Origin: Paenibacillus rhizosphaerae | GTDB taxonomy: Bacteria > Bacillota > Bacilli > Paenibacillales > Paenibacillaceae | Direction of reading: 5' to 3' | DNA length: 64,000 nt | NCBI RefSeq assembly: GCF_014192015.1 | Contig: NZ_JACHXJ010000001.1 | Span: 1,674,001-1,738,000, forward strand | Part shown: one piece after another, positions 28,190 to 36,094 of the stretch | Numbering within the stretch: position 1 is the stretch's first letter | Layout: every line of letters begins with the position of its first letter | Translations under genes and position numbers: made by a program | Notes under the pieces: generated by a model | What the model was told of the DNA's origin: nothing | Seen by the model: only the letters and a program-made list of their open reading frames with translations | Database searches by the model: none

Positions 28190-30253
28190 ATGCAGCCGAT
28201 TGAACGGAGAAAGCTTGTCTCCCGGCACAATCCCGTCCTGAGCCAACCAGAGATAATGGCACCGCTCTCGGTCGGTAACGGGGAAATGGCATACACGGTG
28301 GACATCACCGGCATGCAAAGCTACCCGGACGCTTACGTCTTTCCGCTTGGAACGCAGTCTCATTGGGGATGGCATTCCACGGGCGGGCGAAACGTTCACA
28401 CGCTGGAACAGCTTCGGCTGGAGCCATTCGACACGCAGGGGAGAGACGTAGGCTATCCCACGAACGCGAACGGACAAGAGGAAGCCTTTCATTGGCTGAG
28501 GCAAAACCCGCATCGCGTGCAGCTTGGCGTTTTCGGGCTCGACCTGCGCACTCAAGATGGAGAGCACATCGAGCTCAATGAGCTCCAGGACATTGAGCAG
28601 ACGCTCGACTTGTGGCGCGGCGTGATAACTAGTCGTTTCCGTGCAGGAGGAGAGATCGTCCATGTCGTGACGGCCTGTCATCCGGATACCGATCAGATCG
28701 GCATCCGGATCGAATCACCGCTGATCGCCAAGGGAAGGTTGTCCATCGTCGTCCGCTTTCCGGCCCCCCATCCGCAAGCCCGCGGCTGGGGGAGCAGTAT
28801 CGGTTTGAATTGGGAAGACTCCAATCTGCATGGATCGATATGCCGAAGTGCAACTCGCCGGGGAGCGCAAATCGAGAGGATGATGGACGAGGATACCTAC
28901 CACGTCAGAATGGCGTGGACTGAAGGGGAATTGCTGCAGGAGGGACCGCACACCTTCCGTGTCATGCCAAACTCTTCATTGGACCGTTTTGAGTTTGCCG
29001 TCAGCCTGTCACCTCAGGAACCGCAAGCCTGCGAAGAATTCGAAGCGACCATCGAAGCTTCGAGCCGACACTGGGAAGGGTTCTGGCAGCGCGGAGGCGC
29101 ACTTGAACTTGCGGACAGCCGCGATCCCCGGGCGGTTGAGCTTGAGCGGCGCGTTGTGCTGTCGCAGTTTCTGACCGCGCTTCATTCCGCAGGTTCGCTT
29201 CCGCCGCAGGAAACCGGGCTGATGTATAACAGCTGGTTCGGTAAATTTCACCTGGAAATGCACTGGTGGCACGCCGCTCATTTTGCGCAGTGGGGGAGGG
29301 TCGATCTGCTTCGCAAAAGCATGGACTGGTATAACCGAATTCTCCCCAAGGCGCGTGCGCTCGCGGCCTCTCAAGGGTATCAAGGGGCGCGGTGGCCGAA
29401 AATGGTCGGACCGGAAGGCGATCAGAGCCCGTCCAATGTCGGCGCGCTGCTCATTTGGCAGCAGCCGCACCCGATCGACCTGGCCGAACTCTGCTATCAG
29501 GCCGAGCCGACCCAGGGTACGCTAGAGCGATACCGGGACGTCGTGATGGAAAGCGCCCGGTTCATGGCTTCCTACGCCGTATGGGAACAGGAAAGCAGCC
29601 GTTACGTGCTGGGCCCGCCCGTTATCCCGGCACAGGAGAACCATCGAGGCGATGGGACGATGAATCCGACGTTTGAGCTGGAATATTGGTTCCATGGGCT
29701 CGGTATCGCCCTGGAGTGGAGGCGCCGGCTTGGTCTCCCGCCTGAACGTCAGTGGGAGCAAGTCCGAGCCCAATTGTCGAGGCCTAATGCAATCCATGGT
29801 GTATATGAAGCGCACGAGCTGATCACGGATACGTTCGAGAAAGCGAACATCGACCATCCGTCGATGCTGGGCGCATGCGGCATATTACCGGGAAAGCTTG
29901 TTGACAGGGAGACGATGCTCCGGACGCTTTACCGCGTCCGTGACGACTGGAAATGGGAAACATCGTGGGGATGGGATTTTCCGATGGCCGCCATGGCCGC
30001 GGCTCGGCTCGACGAACCAGGTCTGGCCGTCGATATGCTGCTGATGGATCAAGTCAAAAACAGCTATCTCATCAACGGCCATAACTATCAGCGGGATAAT
30101 TTGCTCTGCTATCTTCCGGGCAACGGCGGACTGCTCTCGGCCGCCGCATTGATGGCTGCCGGCTGGATCGGCGGCCCCGACTCACATGCTCCGGGATTTC
30201 CGGGTGATGGAACATGGAATGTGCGGTACGAGGGACTCTTGCGGCGAATATAA
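28190..30253 (+). CDS. Uncharacterised six-hairpin glycosidase (GH65/GH95-like fold)
   Basis: Cytoplasmic protein of 687 residues. The N-terminal beta-sandwich (about 1-280; SVGNGEMAYTVDITG) is followed by an alpha/alpha toroid with MYNSWFGKFHLEMHWWHAAH around residue 343, then PQENHRGDGTMNPTFELEYW-like acidic stretches and a C-terminal WETSWGWDFPMAAMAAARL segment. The layout resembles GH65/GH95 and protein-glucosylgalactosylhydroxylysine-glucosidase-like proteins, but I cannot assign a family. AGGAGG lies 7 nt before the ATG; last gene of the transporter operon, before a terminator. Probably hydrolyses the oligosaccharide imported by the adjacent system. Confidence 0.72.
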   Translation: MQPIERRKLVSRHNPVLSQPEIMAPLSVGNGEMAYTVDITGMQSYPDAYVFPLGTQSHWGWHSTGGRNVHTLEQLRLEPFDTQGRDVGYPTNANGQEEAFHWLRQNPHRVQLGVFGLDLRTQDGEHIELNELQDIEQTLDLWRGVITSRFRAGGEIVHVVTACHPDTDQIGIRIESPLIAKGRLSIVVRFPAPHPQARGWGSSIGLNWEDSNLHGSICRSATRRGAQIERMMDEDTYHVRMAWTEGELLQEGPHTFRVMPNSSLDRFEFAVSLSPQEPQACEEFEATIEASSRHWEGFWQRGGALELADSRDPRAVELERRVVLSQFLTALHSAGSLPPQETGLMYNSWFGKFHLEMHWWHAAHFAQWGRVDLLRKSMDWYNRILPKARALAASQGYQGARWPKMVGPEGDQSPSNVGALLIWQQPHPIDLAELCYQAEPTQGTLERYRDVVMESARFMASYAVWEQESSRYVLGPPVIPAQENHRGDGTMNPTFELEYWFHGLGIALEWRRRLGLPPERQWEQVRAQLSRPNAIHGVYEAHELITDTFEKANIDHPSMLGACGILPGKLVDRETMLRTLYRVRDDWKWETSWGWDFPMAAMAAARLDEPGLAVDMLLMDQVKNSYLINGHNYQRDNLLCYLPGNGGLLSAAALMAAGWIGGPDSHAPGFPGDGTWNVRYEGLLRRI

Positions 30254-30300
30254 GCATGCTGTTGTACATATACGGATCGATACCTAATGCTGCTTGACTG

Positions 30301-30337
30301 AGCTGGCGCCGAATAATTAACGGCACCAGCTTTTTTT
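30301..30337 (+). terminator. Intrinsic terminator of the oligosaccharide transporter operon
   Basis: AGCTGGCGCCG / CGGCACCAGCT (30301-30311, 30321-30331; one G-U pair) followed by T6. Confidence 0.88.
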
Positions 30338-30412
30338 GCGCTCCCAGCGCTCTTTGCAACTTATTTTTTCAACTAGGGATTGTCATGCGGAAGATTATAC
30401 CTTAATATAATC

Positions 30413-30432
30413 GATAATGATAATCATTATCA
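30413..30432. promoter_or_regulatory. Fur box
   Basis: GATAATGATAATCATTATC (30413-30431) equals the classic 19-bp Fur consensus, and 30418-30432 is a perfect 7-1-7 TGATAATnATTATCA. It lies 44-63 bp upstream of the iron-transporter permease start, a repressing position. Confidence 0.93.
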
Positions 30433-30475
30433 TTGAATACACAAACAGATTACCGCATCGATAGGAGGTGAATTC

Positions 30476-31555
30476 TTGAATACGAAGGAAGGAACAACTA
30501 CAGGATTGGGAAGCGGGTATTATGCAGTTATTTCGATCTTGATTGTTCTGATAGCGTTATCCGCTGTCTTTTCCGTATCGATTGGACAGGTACATATTCC
30601 ATTCAGGCAGGCATGGGAAATCATCGTACATGCTTTGAGCAGCGGTAAATGGGGATCCCTGAGCCATGTGGAGAGCGACTCATATGTAAACATCATTATG
30701 CATGTGAGGATGCCGCGTGTCATATTTGCCCTTTTGATCGGCATGGGGCTCTCCTTATGCGGAACGATCATGCAGGCGGTCGTGCAAAATCCGCTCGCCG
30801 ATCCGTATATTCTCGGCATTTCTTCCGGCGCGTCCCTGGGGGCAACCTTTGCGATCCTGGTGGGATTCGGCAGCGGTGCGCTGCTGTCCCAGTTCGGCGT
30901 CGCCTTTGGAGCTTTTGCCGGGGCCATGGTGACGTCGATTGCCGTGCTGGTGTTATCCAGCATCGGAGGCAAAGCGACATCGGTAAAGCTCGTATTATCC
31001 GGCGTCGTCATCGGTGCCTTGTGCAGTTCCTTTTCGAGCTTGGTCATATATTTTGCCAACAACGCGGAGGGTATCAAGACCGTCACGTTTTGGTCCATGG
31101 GCAGCCTGGCTTCCTCCAGCTGGGATAAAACGCCAATCATGGCGGCGGTCGTGCTGCTCGGCTGCACATTGTTTCTATTGCAGCACCGTGTGCTGAATAC
31201 GATGCTGCTCGGAGACGAGTCAGCCATTACGCTCGGTATTAACTTAAGCGCCTACCGCAAGTTTTATATGATCGCCGCGGCGCTGATTACCGGTACGATG
31301 GTCGCTTATGCAGGCATGATCGGTTTTGTCGGTTTAATCATTCCTCATATCGGCAGGGGGATCTTTGGCGCGGATCATAAGCGGCTGACAGCCGGAACGC
31401 TGTTGCTGGGCGGATTGTTCCTGATCTGGTCGGATATTTTATCCCGGACGTTGATTCATAATGTGGAACTGCCCATCGGGATCATTACGTCGGTGATCGG
31501 CTCGCCGCTGTTTATCTACATGATCGTGAAAAAAGGCTACAATTTCGGAGGGTGA
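30476..31555 (+). CDS. FecCD-family iron-siderophore/heme ABC permease
   Basis: Membrane permease of 359 residues with about ten hydrophobic segments and the FecCD motifs: MRMPRVIFALLIGMGLSLCG, QAVVQNPLADPYILGISSGA, and GFVGLIIPHIGR. The TTG start has a near-perfect AGGAGGTG 5 nt upstream. Only one permease gene is present, so it should form a homodimer, as in BtuC/HmuU-type systems. First gene of a three-gene operon under the Fur box. Confidence 0.93.
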   Translation: MNTKEGTTTGLGSGYYAVISILIVLIALSAVFSVSIGQVHIPFRQAWEIIVHALSSGKWGSLSHVESDSYVNIIMHVRMPRVIFALLIGMGLSLCGTIMQAVVQNPLADPYILGISSGASLGATFAILVGFGSGALLSQFGVAFGAFAGAMVTSIAVLVLSSIGGKATSVKLVLSGVVIGALCSSFSSLVIYFANNAEGIKTVTFWSMGSLASSSWDKTPIMAAVVLLGCTLFLLQHRVLNTMLLGDESAITLGINLSAYRKFYMIAAALITGTMVAYAGMIGFVGLIIPHIGRGIFGADHKRLTAGTLLLGGLFLIWSDILSRTLIHNVELPIGIITSVIGSPLFIYMIVKKGYNFGG

Positions 31556-31558
31556 GAT

Positions 31559-32320
31559 ATGGAGTTGACCGCAAAGGAAATGCAAGTCCGGATCGGCAAA
31601 AAAGATATCGTGAAGAACGTATCGATCCAGGTCAAAAACCGGCAGTTCGTAGGCCTGATCGGTCCAAACGGATGCGGGAAATCCACACTGTTAAAAAGCA
31701 TATACAAGAGCCTCGTTCCGCAGAAAGGGACCGTTTATTTAGACGACCTGGATGTGCTGAAAACGAATGAAAAGAAAGTCTCGCAGCGGCTTGGTGTCGT
31801 GGGTCAGTTCAATGAAATGAATTTTGATTTAACGGTCCAGCAGATGGTCATGCTGGGCAGAACGCCGCACAAGAAGCTGCTGGAATCCGACAAAGCGGAA
31901 GACATAGCGATTGTGGAAGAAGCTTTGGCGAGAACGAATTTGCTGGATTATCAAGAGCGCAGCTATTTATCGCTGTCCGGCGGGGAAAAGCAGAGGGTCA
32001 TTTTGGCACGAACGATCGCACAGCAGCCCGAATTCATGATTTTGGATGAACCGACAAATCATCTCGACATTCGGTATCAGCTCGAAATTTTAACCTGCGT
32101 AAAAGGATTGAATATCGGGGTGCTGGCCGCGCTTCACGATTTGGAAATGGCCGCTCATTACTGCGACTATCTCTATGCCATGAGACACGGCGAGGTCTAC
32201 GCGCATGGCACGCCTGGAGAGGTGCTGACGCCGGAGAACATTGAAGCTCTGTACCAGATCAAGTGTAAGACATATATCAATCCGGTTACGAACGGTTTGG
32301 GATTTGCTTATGGTCTATAA
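31559..32320 (+). CDS. FecE/FepC-type ABC ATPase
   Basis: ATPase of 253 residues powering the FecCD permease. Walker A GPNGCGKST at 35-43, signature LSGGEKQR at 139-146 and Walker B FMILDEP at 159-165 are all intact, with the H-loop in AALHDLEMAA. The start lies 4 bp after the permease stop; the ribosome binding site GGAGGG overlaps the end of that gene. It also fits cobalamin or heme ATPases; the Fur box favours iron. Confidence 0.95.
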   Translation: MELTAKEMQVRIGKKDIVKNVSIQVKNRQFVGLIGPNGCGKSTLLKSIYKSLVPQKGTVYLDDLDVLKTNEKKVSQRLGVVGQFNEMNFDLTVQQMVMLGRTPHKKLLESDKAEDIAIVEEALARTNLLDYQERSYLSLSGGEKQRVILARTIAQQPEFMILDEPTNHLDIRYQLEILTCVKGLNIGVLAALHDLEMAAHYCDYLYAMRHGEVYAHGTPGEVLTPENIEALYQIKCKTYINPVTNGLGFAYGL

Positions 32321-32336
32321 AAGGGGAGGAAGACAA

Positions 32337-33356
32337 GTGAAAAGACAGCTGCTGCTGATTGCTGGGATTGCGGCCATGCTGGTGCTCAGCGCCTGCGGAA
32401 ATACGGCGAACACCAGTGAACCGGACGCCCAAGCTGCCAGCCACTATCCGGTGAGAATCGAAAATTTCACGAAGGCGGAAGGCGGAACGACTTGGGAAAA
32501 AAAAGAGCAGGTATTCGATAAGGCGCCAGAACGCATCATGGCCAATACCCGGCCGGCGGCGGAACTGCTGCTCCACCTTGGACTTGGCGACAAAATCGCC
32601 GGGGTCGGCGCAAATTTCGGGGCACCGGATCCAGCGGTCGAATCGGACTATAATAAACTGAATATCCTTAGCGACGAGTATGTCGGCAAGGAGGTTACGC
32701 TGGGTACCAATCCTGACCTGGTTTACGGACGGGGCGGCTTATTCGATAACGCCGATTGGGGAGTCGGCACGGTGGACACCTTGAACGGCATGGGAATCAA
32801 AACTTATGTTCTGGAATCGTCTGTTACCGGGGGAACCTATGTCTCGATTTACAAAGATATTGAAAATCTAGGTGAAATTTTTAACGTACAAGATAAGGCC
32901 GAGTCATTCATCCAAGAGCTGAAGGGGAAGCAGGAAGGCATCGCTTCCAAATTAGCGGGTATCCAAGGCGAGAAATCATTCGCTTATCTCCATATGAGCG
33001 ACCCGAAGGAAGTGAGCGTATACGCGGCACAACAAGAAACGTTTTTTAATGATGCGTTCAACATGGTCAAGCTGGACAACGTCTTTAAAAATGAAACGGG
33101 CGATGTCAGCGTCGAAATGCTGATTCAGGCAGACCCGGATGTACTCATCATCCCGGACTGGAGCACGACGGGCGGCACGACCCAGGATAAGCTCAAAGAG
33201 GCGCTCTACGCCAATCCCAAATTGTCCAGTATGAAGGCGATCAAAAACAAGCAGATCTATGCGGTGGACTACAACTACATGTTTGGCTATGGGTACAATA
33301 CGATCGACGGAATGGAAAAGCTGGCCAAAGAAATGTATCCCGACTTGTTTAAATAG
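32337..33356 (+). CDS. Iron-siderophore/heme-binding lipoprotein (FecB/BtuF type)
   Basis: Substrate-binding lipoprotein of 339 residues. Signal peptide MKRQLLLIAG... ends in LSAC with lipidated C20. The fold is the PeripBP_2 clan with RIMANTRPAAELLLHLGLGDKIAGVG and NPDLVYGR elements and a long helix linking two lobes. GTG at 32337 follows GGGGAGGAAG; the upstream open stretch overlaps the ATPase gene and is not coding. The domain order permease-ATPase-binding protein is unusual but complete. The exact ligand (hydroxamate, catecholate or heme) cannot be decided. Confidence 0.9.
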   Translation: MKRQLLLIAGIAAMLVLSACGNTANTSEPDAQAASHYPVRIENFTKAEGGTTWEKKEQVFDKAPERIMANTRPAAELLLHLGLGDKIAGVGANFGAPDPAVESDYNKLNILSDEYVGKEVTLGTNPDLVYGRGGLFDNADWGVGTVDTLNGMGIKTYVLESSVTGGTYVSIYKDIENLGEIFNVQDKAESFIQELKGKQEGIASKLAGIQGEKSFAYLHMSDPKEVSVYAAQQETFFNDAFNMVKLDNVFKNETGDVSVEMLIQADPDVLIIPDWSTTGGTTQDKLKEALYANPKLSSMKAIKNKQIYAVDYNYMFGYGYNTIDGMEKLAKEMYPDLFK

Positions 33357-33509
33357 CTTCGTATTTTTTAAAAGCGCGCCATGTCAACACGCTGCTATCG
33401 TCAGAATCACCGCTCCTCCGTCAGATTGCCTTCCTTCTGATTTGTGTAAATAAGAAGTAACAGCCTGGGCCATACTATGCCAATAGGAAATGAATGGGAG
33501 GTGGGAGCG

Positions 33510-33722
33510 ATGAGCGAGACCAGCGTTACGATTCATTTTGTCGGCGGAGAAGCACTCAATATCATATCCGATGACGTCAGCGGTGTAATCTCCAGGCTGA
33601 AGAGCGAGGAATGGGTAGAATTAAATGAGCATCAGGTGCAAACTTCGAACATTTCTTTTTTTACAGTATATGAGTCCGGCTTTGGCAAAAACAGCGAAAA
33701 ACAGCTTCCGTCCAAAAGCTGA
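33510..33722 (+). CDS. Small hypothetical protein (70 aa)
   Basis: Protein of 70 residues, not recognised. It begins MSETSVTIHFVGGEALNII and contains a SRLKSEEWVEL amphipathic stretch, suggesting a compact alpha/beta fold; no signal or membrane segment. GGGAGGTGGGAG precedes the ATG at 33510. It is monocistronic and ends in its own terminator, which argues that it is a real gene. It lies between the iron operon and the DUF4097 pseudogene. Confidence 0.65.
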   Translation: MSETSVTIHFVGGEALNIISDDVSGVISRLKSEEWVELNEHQVQTSNISFFTVYESGFGKNSEKQLPSKS

Positions 33723-33741
33723 ATTGATGATTGGTATACCG

Positions 33742-33776
33742 AACAACAGCCTGGGATGTTCCAGGCTGTTGTTTTT
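33742..33776 (+). terminator. Intrinsic terminator of the 70-aa gene
   Basis: Perfect 13-bp stem AACAACAGCCTGG / CCAGGCTGTTGTT (33742-33754, 33761-33773) and a T-run. Confidence 0.92.
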
Positions 33777-33814
33777 GTCGTATACACTTGTCATACCTAT
33801 ACCCCGTATGCTCG

Positions 33815-34312
33815 ATGGAAATCGTGACGCATGCAAAGGAAGATCCGACACGAGATTTATGGGATTGGGCAGAGTCCCGTTACGGGAAATCCGAGCTGTT
33901 AATCGAGTATGTCGTCAATGTGCCGGATCAGATCACCGGTTATGAAATTGTTAACGAGGTCGGCGGCATAACGATGAAAAACCTGAACGGATAGGATCAG
34001 GTTGAAAATAGGGTCGGTAGTATAATTGTTGAGGGAGCGCATGTTGCCGGGAAATCCAGAATCAAGTCAGATGCCGGAAACGTCCGTGTGGGCATCCAGG
34101 AAATGGAGAAGGACAGCAGTCTTCAGGTAGGCACCGATGTAGGCGGAGTCCAAGCGGTTATTGCATCATCCTTGTCTTGCACCTTGAACGTTCAGAGCGA
34201 ACTCGGAACGGTTTCCGGTGTATCGAGCGGTTCCACCGACTTCAACGGCGGAGGCCCGGTCATTACGCTTTCCTCTTCGGTTGGAGCCATTTCGGTCGAT
34301 GAATCCATTTGA
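33815..34312 (+). pseudogene. DUF4097 (LiaG/YvlB-like) gene interrupted by an in-frame TAG
   Basis: A single reading frame runs 33815-34312 but holds a TAG at 33992-33994. The part before it (WDWAESRYGKSELLIEYVV, ITGYEIVNEVGGITMKNLNG) and after it (VGSIIVEGAHVAGKSRIKSD, then SSVGAISVDESI) both show the short beta-repeat pattern of DUF4097 putative adhesin proteins (N/SxVGxIxV). The frame is kept on both sides, so one nonsense change (perhaps with a small indel) is enough to explain the break. The N-terminal region, including any signal sequence, also seems absent. No ribosome binding site precedes the ATG. Confidence 0.65.
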
Positions 34313-34326
34313 AAATCGGCATCGTG

Positions 34327-34371
34327 AAGAGTGGCTGCCCCTGAGTCCGTGGACCTGGGGGCAGCCTCTTT
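34327..34371 (+). terminator. Intrinsic terminator after DUF4097 pseudogene
   Basis: GGCTGCCCC / GGGGCAGCC (34333-34341, 34358-34366), extended by AAGAG/TCTT, followed by a short T-rich stretch. Confidence 0.75.
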
Positions 34372-34405
34372 GTTGATTCGACATAAACATCGGAAATGTT
34401 ACCCA

Positions 34406-34479
34406 AACCCCAAAATATTTATATTCCTTACGTTAGATTTACTATAAGATATAGGAAGTACAGTCGTAATTTGGGGGTT
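34406..34479 (+). promoter_or_regulatory. Long-range leader stem covering the histidine kinase ribosome binding site
   Basis: AACCCCAAAAT (34406-34416) can pair with ATTTGGGGGTT (34469-34479; one G-U pair), and TTCCT (34425-34429) with AGGAA (34453-34457) inside. The 3' arm holds the only Shine-Dalgarno-like G-run, 8 nt before the kinase ATG. Could restrict translation; not proven. Confidence 0.3.
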
Positions 34480-34486
34480 CGACCAC

Positions 34487-36094
34487 ATGGAAAACAATTA
34501 CCTCGCCGAGGTTCGACGACGTTGCATCGCCTATGGAATGCAGCCAACAGATGTTCCCTCACCCTTAACAACCGTGTCCGAAGAGCATCTACAGAGACAG
34601 AAGCGGCTATATGCCGACATTCTGGAAGTTACCAAGGGATTTGGAGAAAACACGATTCAATTACTAAACGGGCAAATGGTTTCATTCGTTGTCACGGATG
34701 ACAAAGGTTTGGTTATTGATTCCTTCGGTGATCGGATTATGAGAGAAAATCTATCGCAGCTGAATATTAAAGAAGGGAGCTTGCTGATTGAGAAGGAGGT
34801 AGGTATTTGTGCGACGTTGATCACGCTGGAGAACAAAATTCCGTTTCAAACGGTGGGGACGGATCATTTTCATCTGGTCCTGCACGAATCCGCCTGCCAC
34901 AGCGTCCCGTTTTCGTTCCCAGGAAATCATGGGGTGCGCGAAGGAACGATCTCACTGATGACAAGCATCGTCGATTTCAGCAATTACCAGCTCGCCATGC
35001 TCGTCAATATGGCGGAATCCATGGGAAGGGAGCTGAAGCTGAGAAAAACGAACCAGCGGCAGCTGGATCTTCACCATCTCATGGTCGACAATTTGGATAC
35101 CGGAATTCTTCTGGCTGACCGTACAGGTACCGTAGTCGATTTTAACCACGTCGCCCTAACCCTCATTCCCGATTATATTTCCGTCGGGCAGTCCTCTTAT
35201 CAAATTACGGAGCTGGGCCCGTACTTTATGCAAACGATTGCTAACGGCCAGCGGCAGCGGGGAATCGAGGTCCATTTTCACGCCGGCGGGACACACACCG
35301 TTTGCCTTGCCGATATCATTCCGATATTTGAAAATGGGATCATCCAAGGCGCCTATGCGCAGCTGCGGGATATTACCGAACGTTATTTGCTGGAGCAGCA
35401 GGTCATCGTCAGCGAAAAGCTGTCGGCCATCGGCAAGCTGGCCGCAGGTTTAGCCCATGAAATCCGTAATCCGCTTACCGCCATCATGGGCTTTGTGCAA
35501 ATTATCCGTGAGCGGCCGCTTGCTCCGGACACGGCCCGTTATTTGGGTTTCGTACACGAGGAGCTGGTGCGCGTCAAAAACCTCGTATCGGATTTTGTCA
35601 CGATGTCCAAGCCTTCGTTTCCGATCGTCAAGCCGATCGAAATCAACTTGTTCCTTGACAGTGTGCTTGATTTTATGGAAGGACAGGCCGCTCTGCATGA
35701 TATCCGGTTTATCCGGGATTATTATACCGGTGACCAGGACATCTTGTATGCGGATGCTTCGCAAATAAAGCAGGTTCTGATCAATATTTTACAAAATGCC
35801 GTTGAAGCGTCGCTACCCAAAGAAGTCGTAACCTTGAAATCTACCATTCAGAACAACCAACTAACCATCACTATATCTGACAATGGCGCCGGTATTAGTC
35901 CTGAAAACCTCACAAAAATCCAAAATCCTTTTTTTACGACCAAAGAGAACGGAACAGGCTTGGGTCTATCCGTATCCTATCGCATAATTAACAACCACAA
36001 CGGAGAGATCACCGTCGATTCCAGATTGGGTGCAGGTACGGAATTCAATATTCGCTTACCTTTGTCAGGCATTTTAAAGGAGTGTCCTGTGTGA
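34487..36094 (+). CDS. Soluble PAS-containing sensor histidine kinase
   Basis: Cytoplasmic kinase of 535 residues without membrane helices. The N-terminal part (about 60-190; LVIDSFGDRIM, GICATLITLENKIPFQTVGT) resembles the GAF-like sensor of AcoR/DhaR-type activators. A PAS domain follows (about 200-300; LDTGILLADRTGTVVDFN). The HisKA box AGLAHEIRNPLTAIMGF carries phospho-acceptor H324, and the ATPase domain has N-box NILQNAVEAS, G1 DNGAGI and G2 GTGLGLS. Its last bases overlap the start of the thiamine-diphosphate enzyme (GTGA), so both are co-translated. No response regulator is nearby, as for KinA-E-like orphan kinases. The sensed molecule is unknown; a link to the neighbouring enzyme's substrate is inference. 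Confidence 0.88.
   Translation: MENNYLAEVRRRCIAYGMQPTDVPSPLTTVSEEHLQRQKRLYADILEVTKGFGENTIQLLNGQMVSFVVTDDKGLVIDSFGDRIMRENLSQLNIKEGSLLIEKEVGICATLITLENKIPFQTVGTDHFHLVLHESACHSVPFSFPGNHGVREGTISLMTSIVDFSNYQLAMLVNMAESMGRELKLRKTNQRQLDLHHLMVDNLDTGILLADRTGTVVDFNHVALTLIPDYISVGQSSYQITELGPYFMQTIANGQRQRGIEVHFHAGGTHTVCLADIIPIFENGIIQGAYAQLRDITERYLLEQQVIVSEKLSAIGKLAAGLAHEIRNPLTAIMGFVQIIRERPLAPDTARYLGFVHEELVRVKNLVSDFVTMSKPSFPIVKPIEINLFLDSVLDFMEGQAALHDIRFIRDYYTGDQDILYADASQIKQVLINILQNAVEASLPKEVVTLKSTIQNNQLTITISDNGAGISPENLTKIQNPFFTTKENGTGLGLSVSYRIINNHNGEITVDSRLGAGTEFNIRLPLSGILKECPV

Noticed and set aside
26876..28681. Open frame of 601 codons on the minus strand
   Set aside because: Antisense to the binding lipoprotein and the start of the six-hairpin gene, no ribosome binding site, no recognisable domain.
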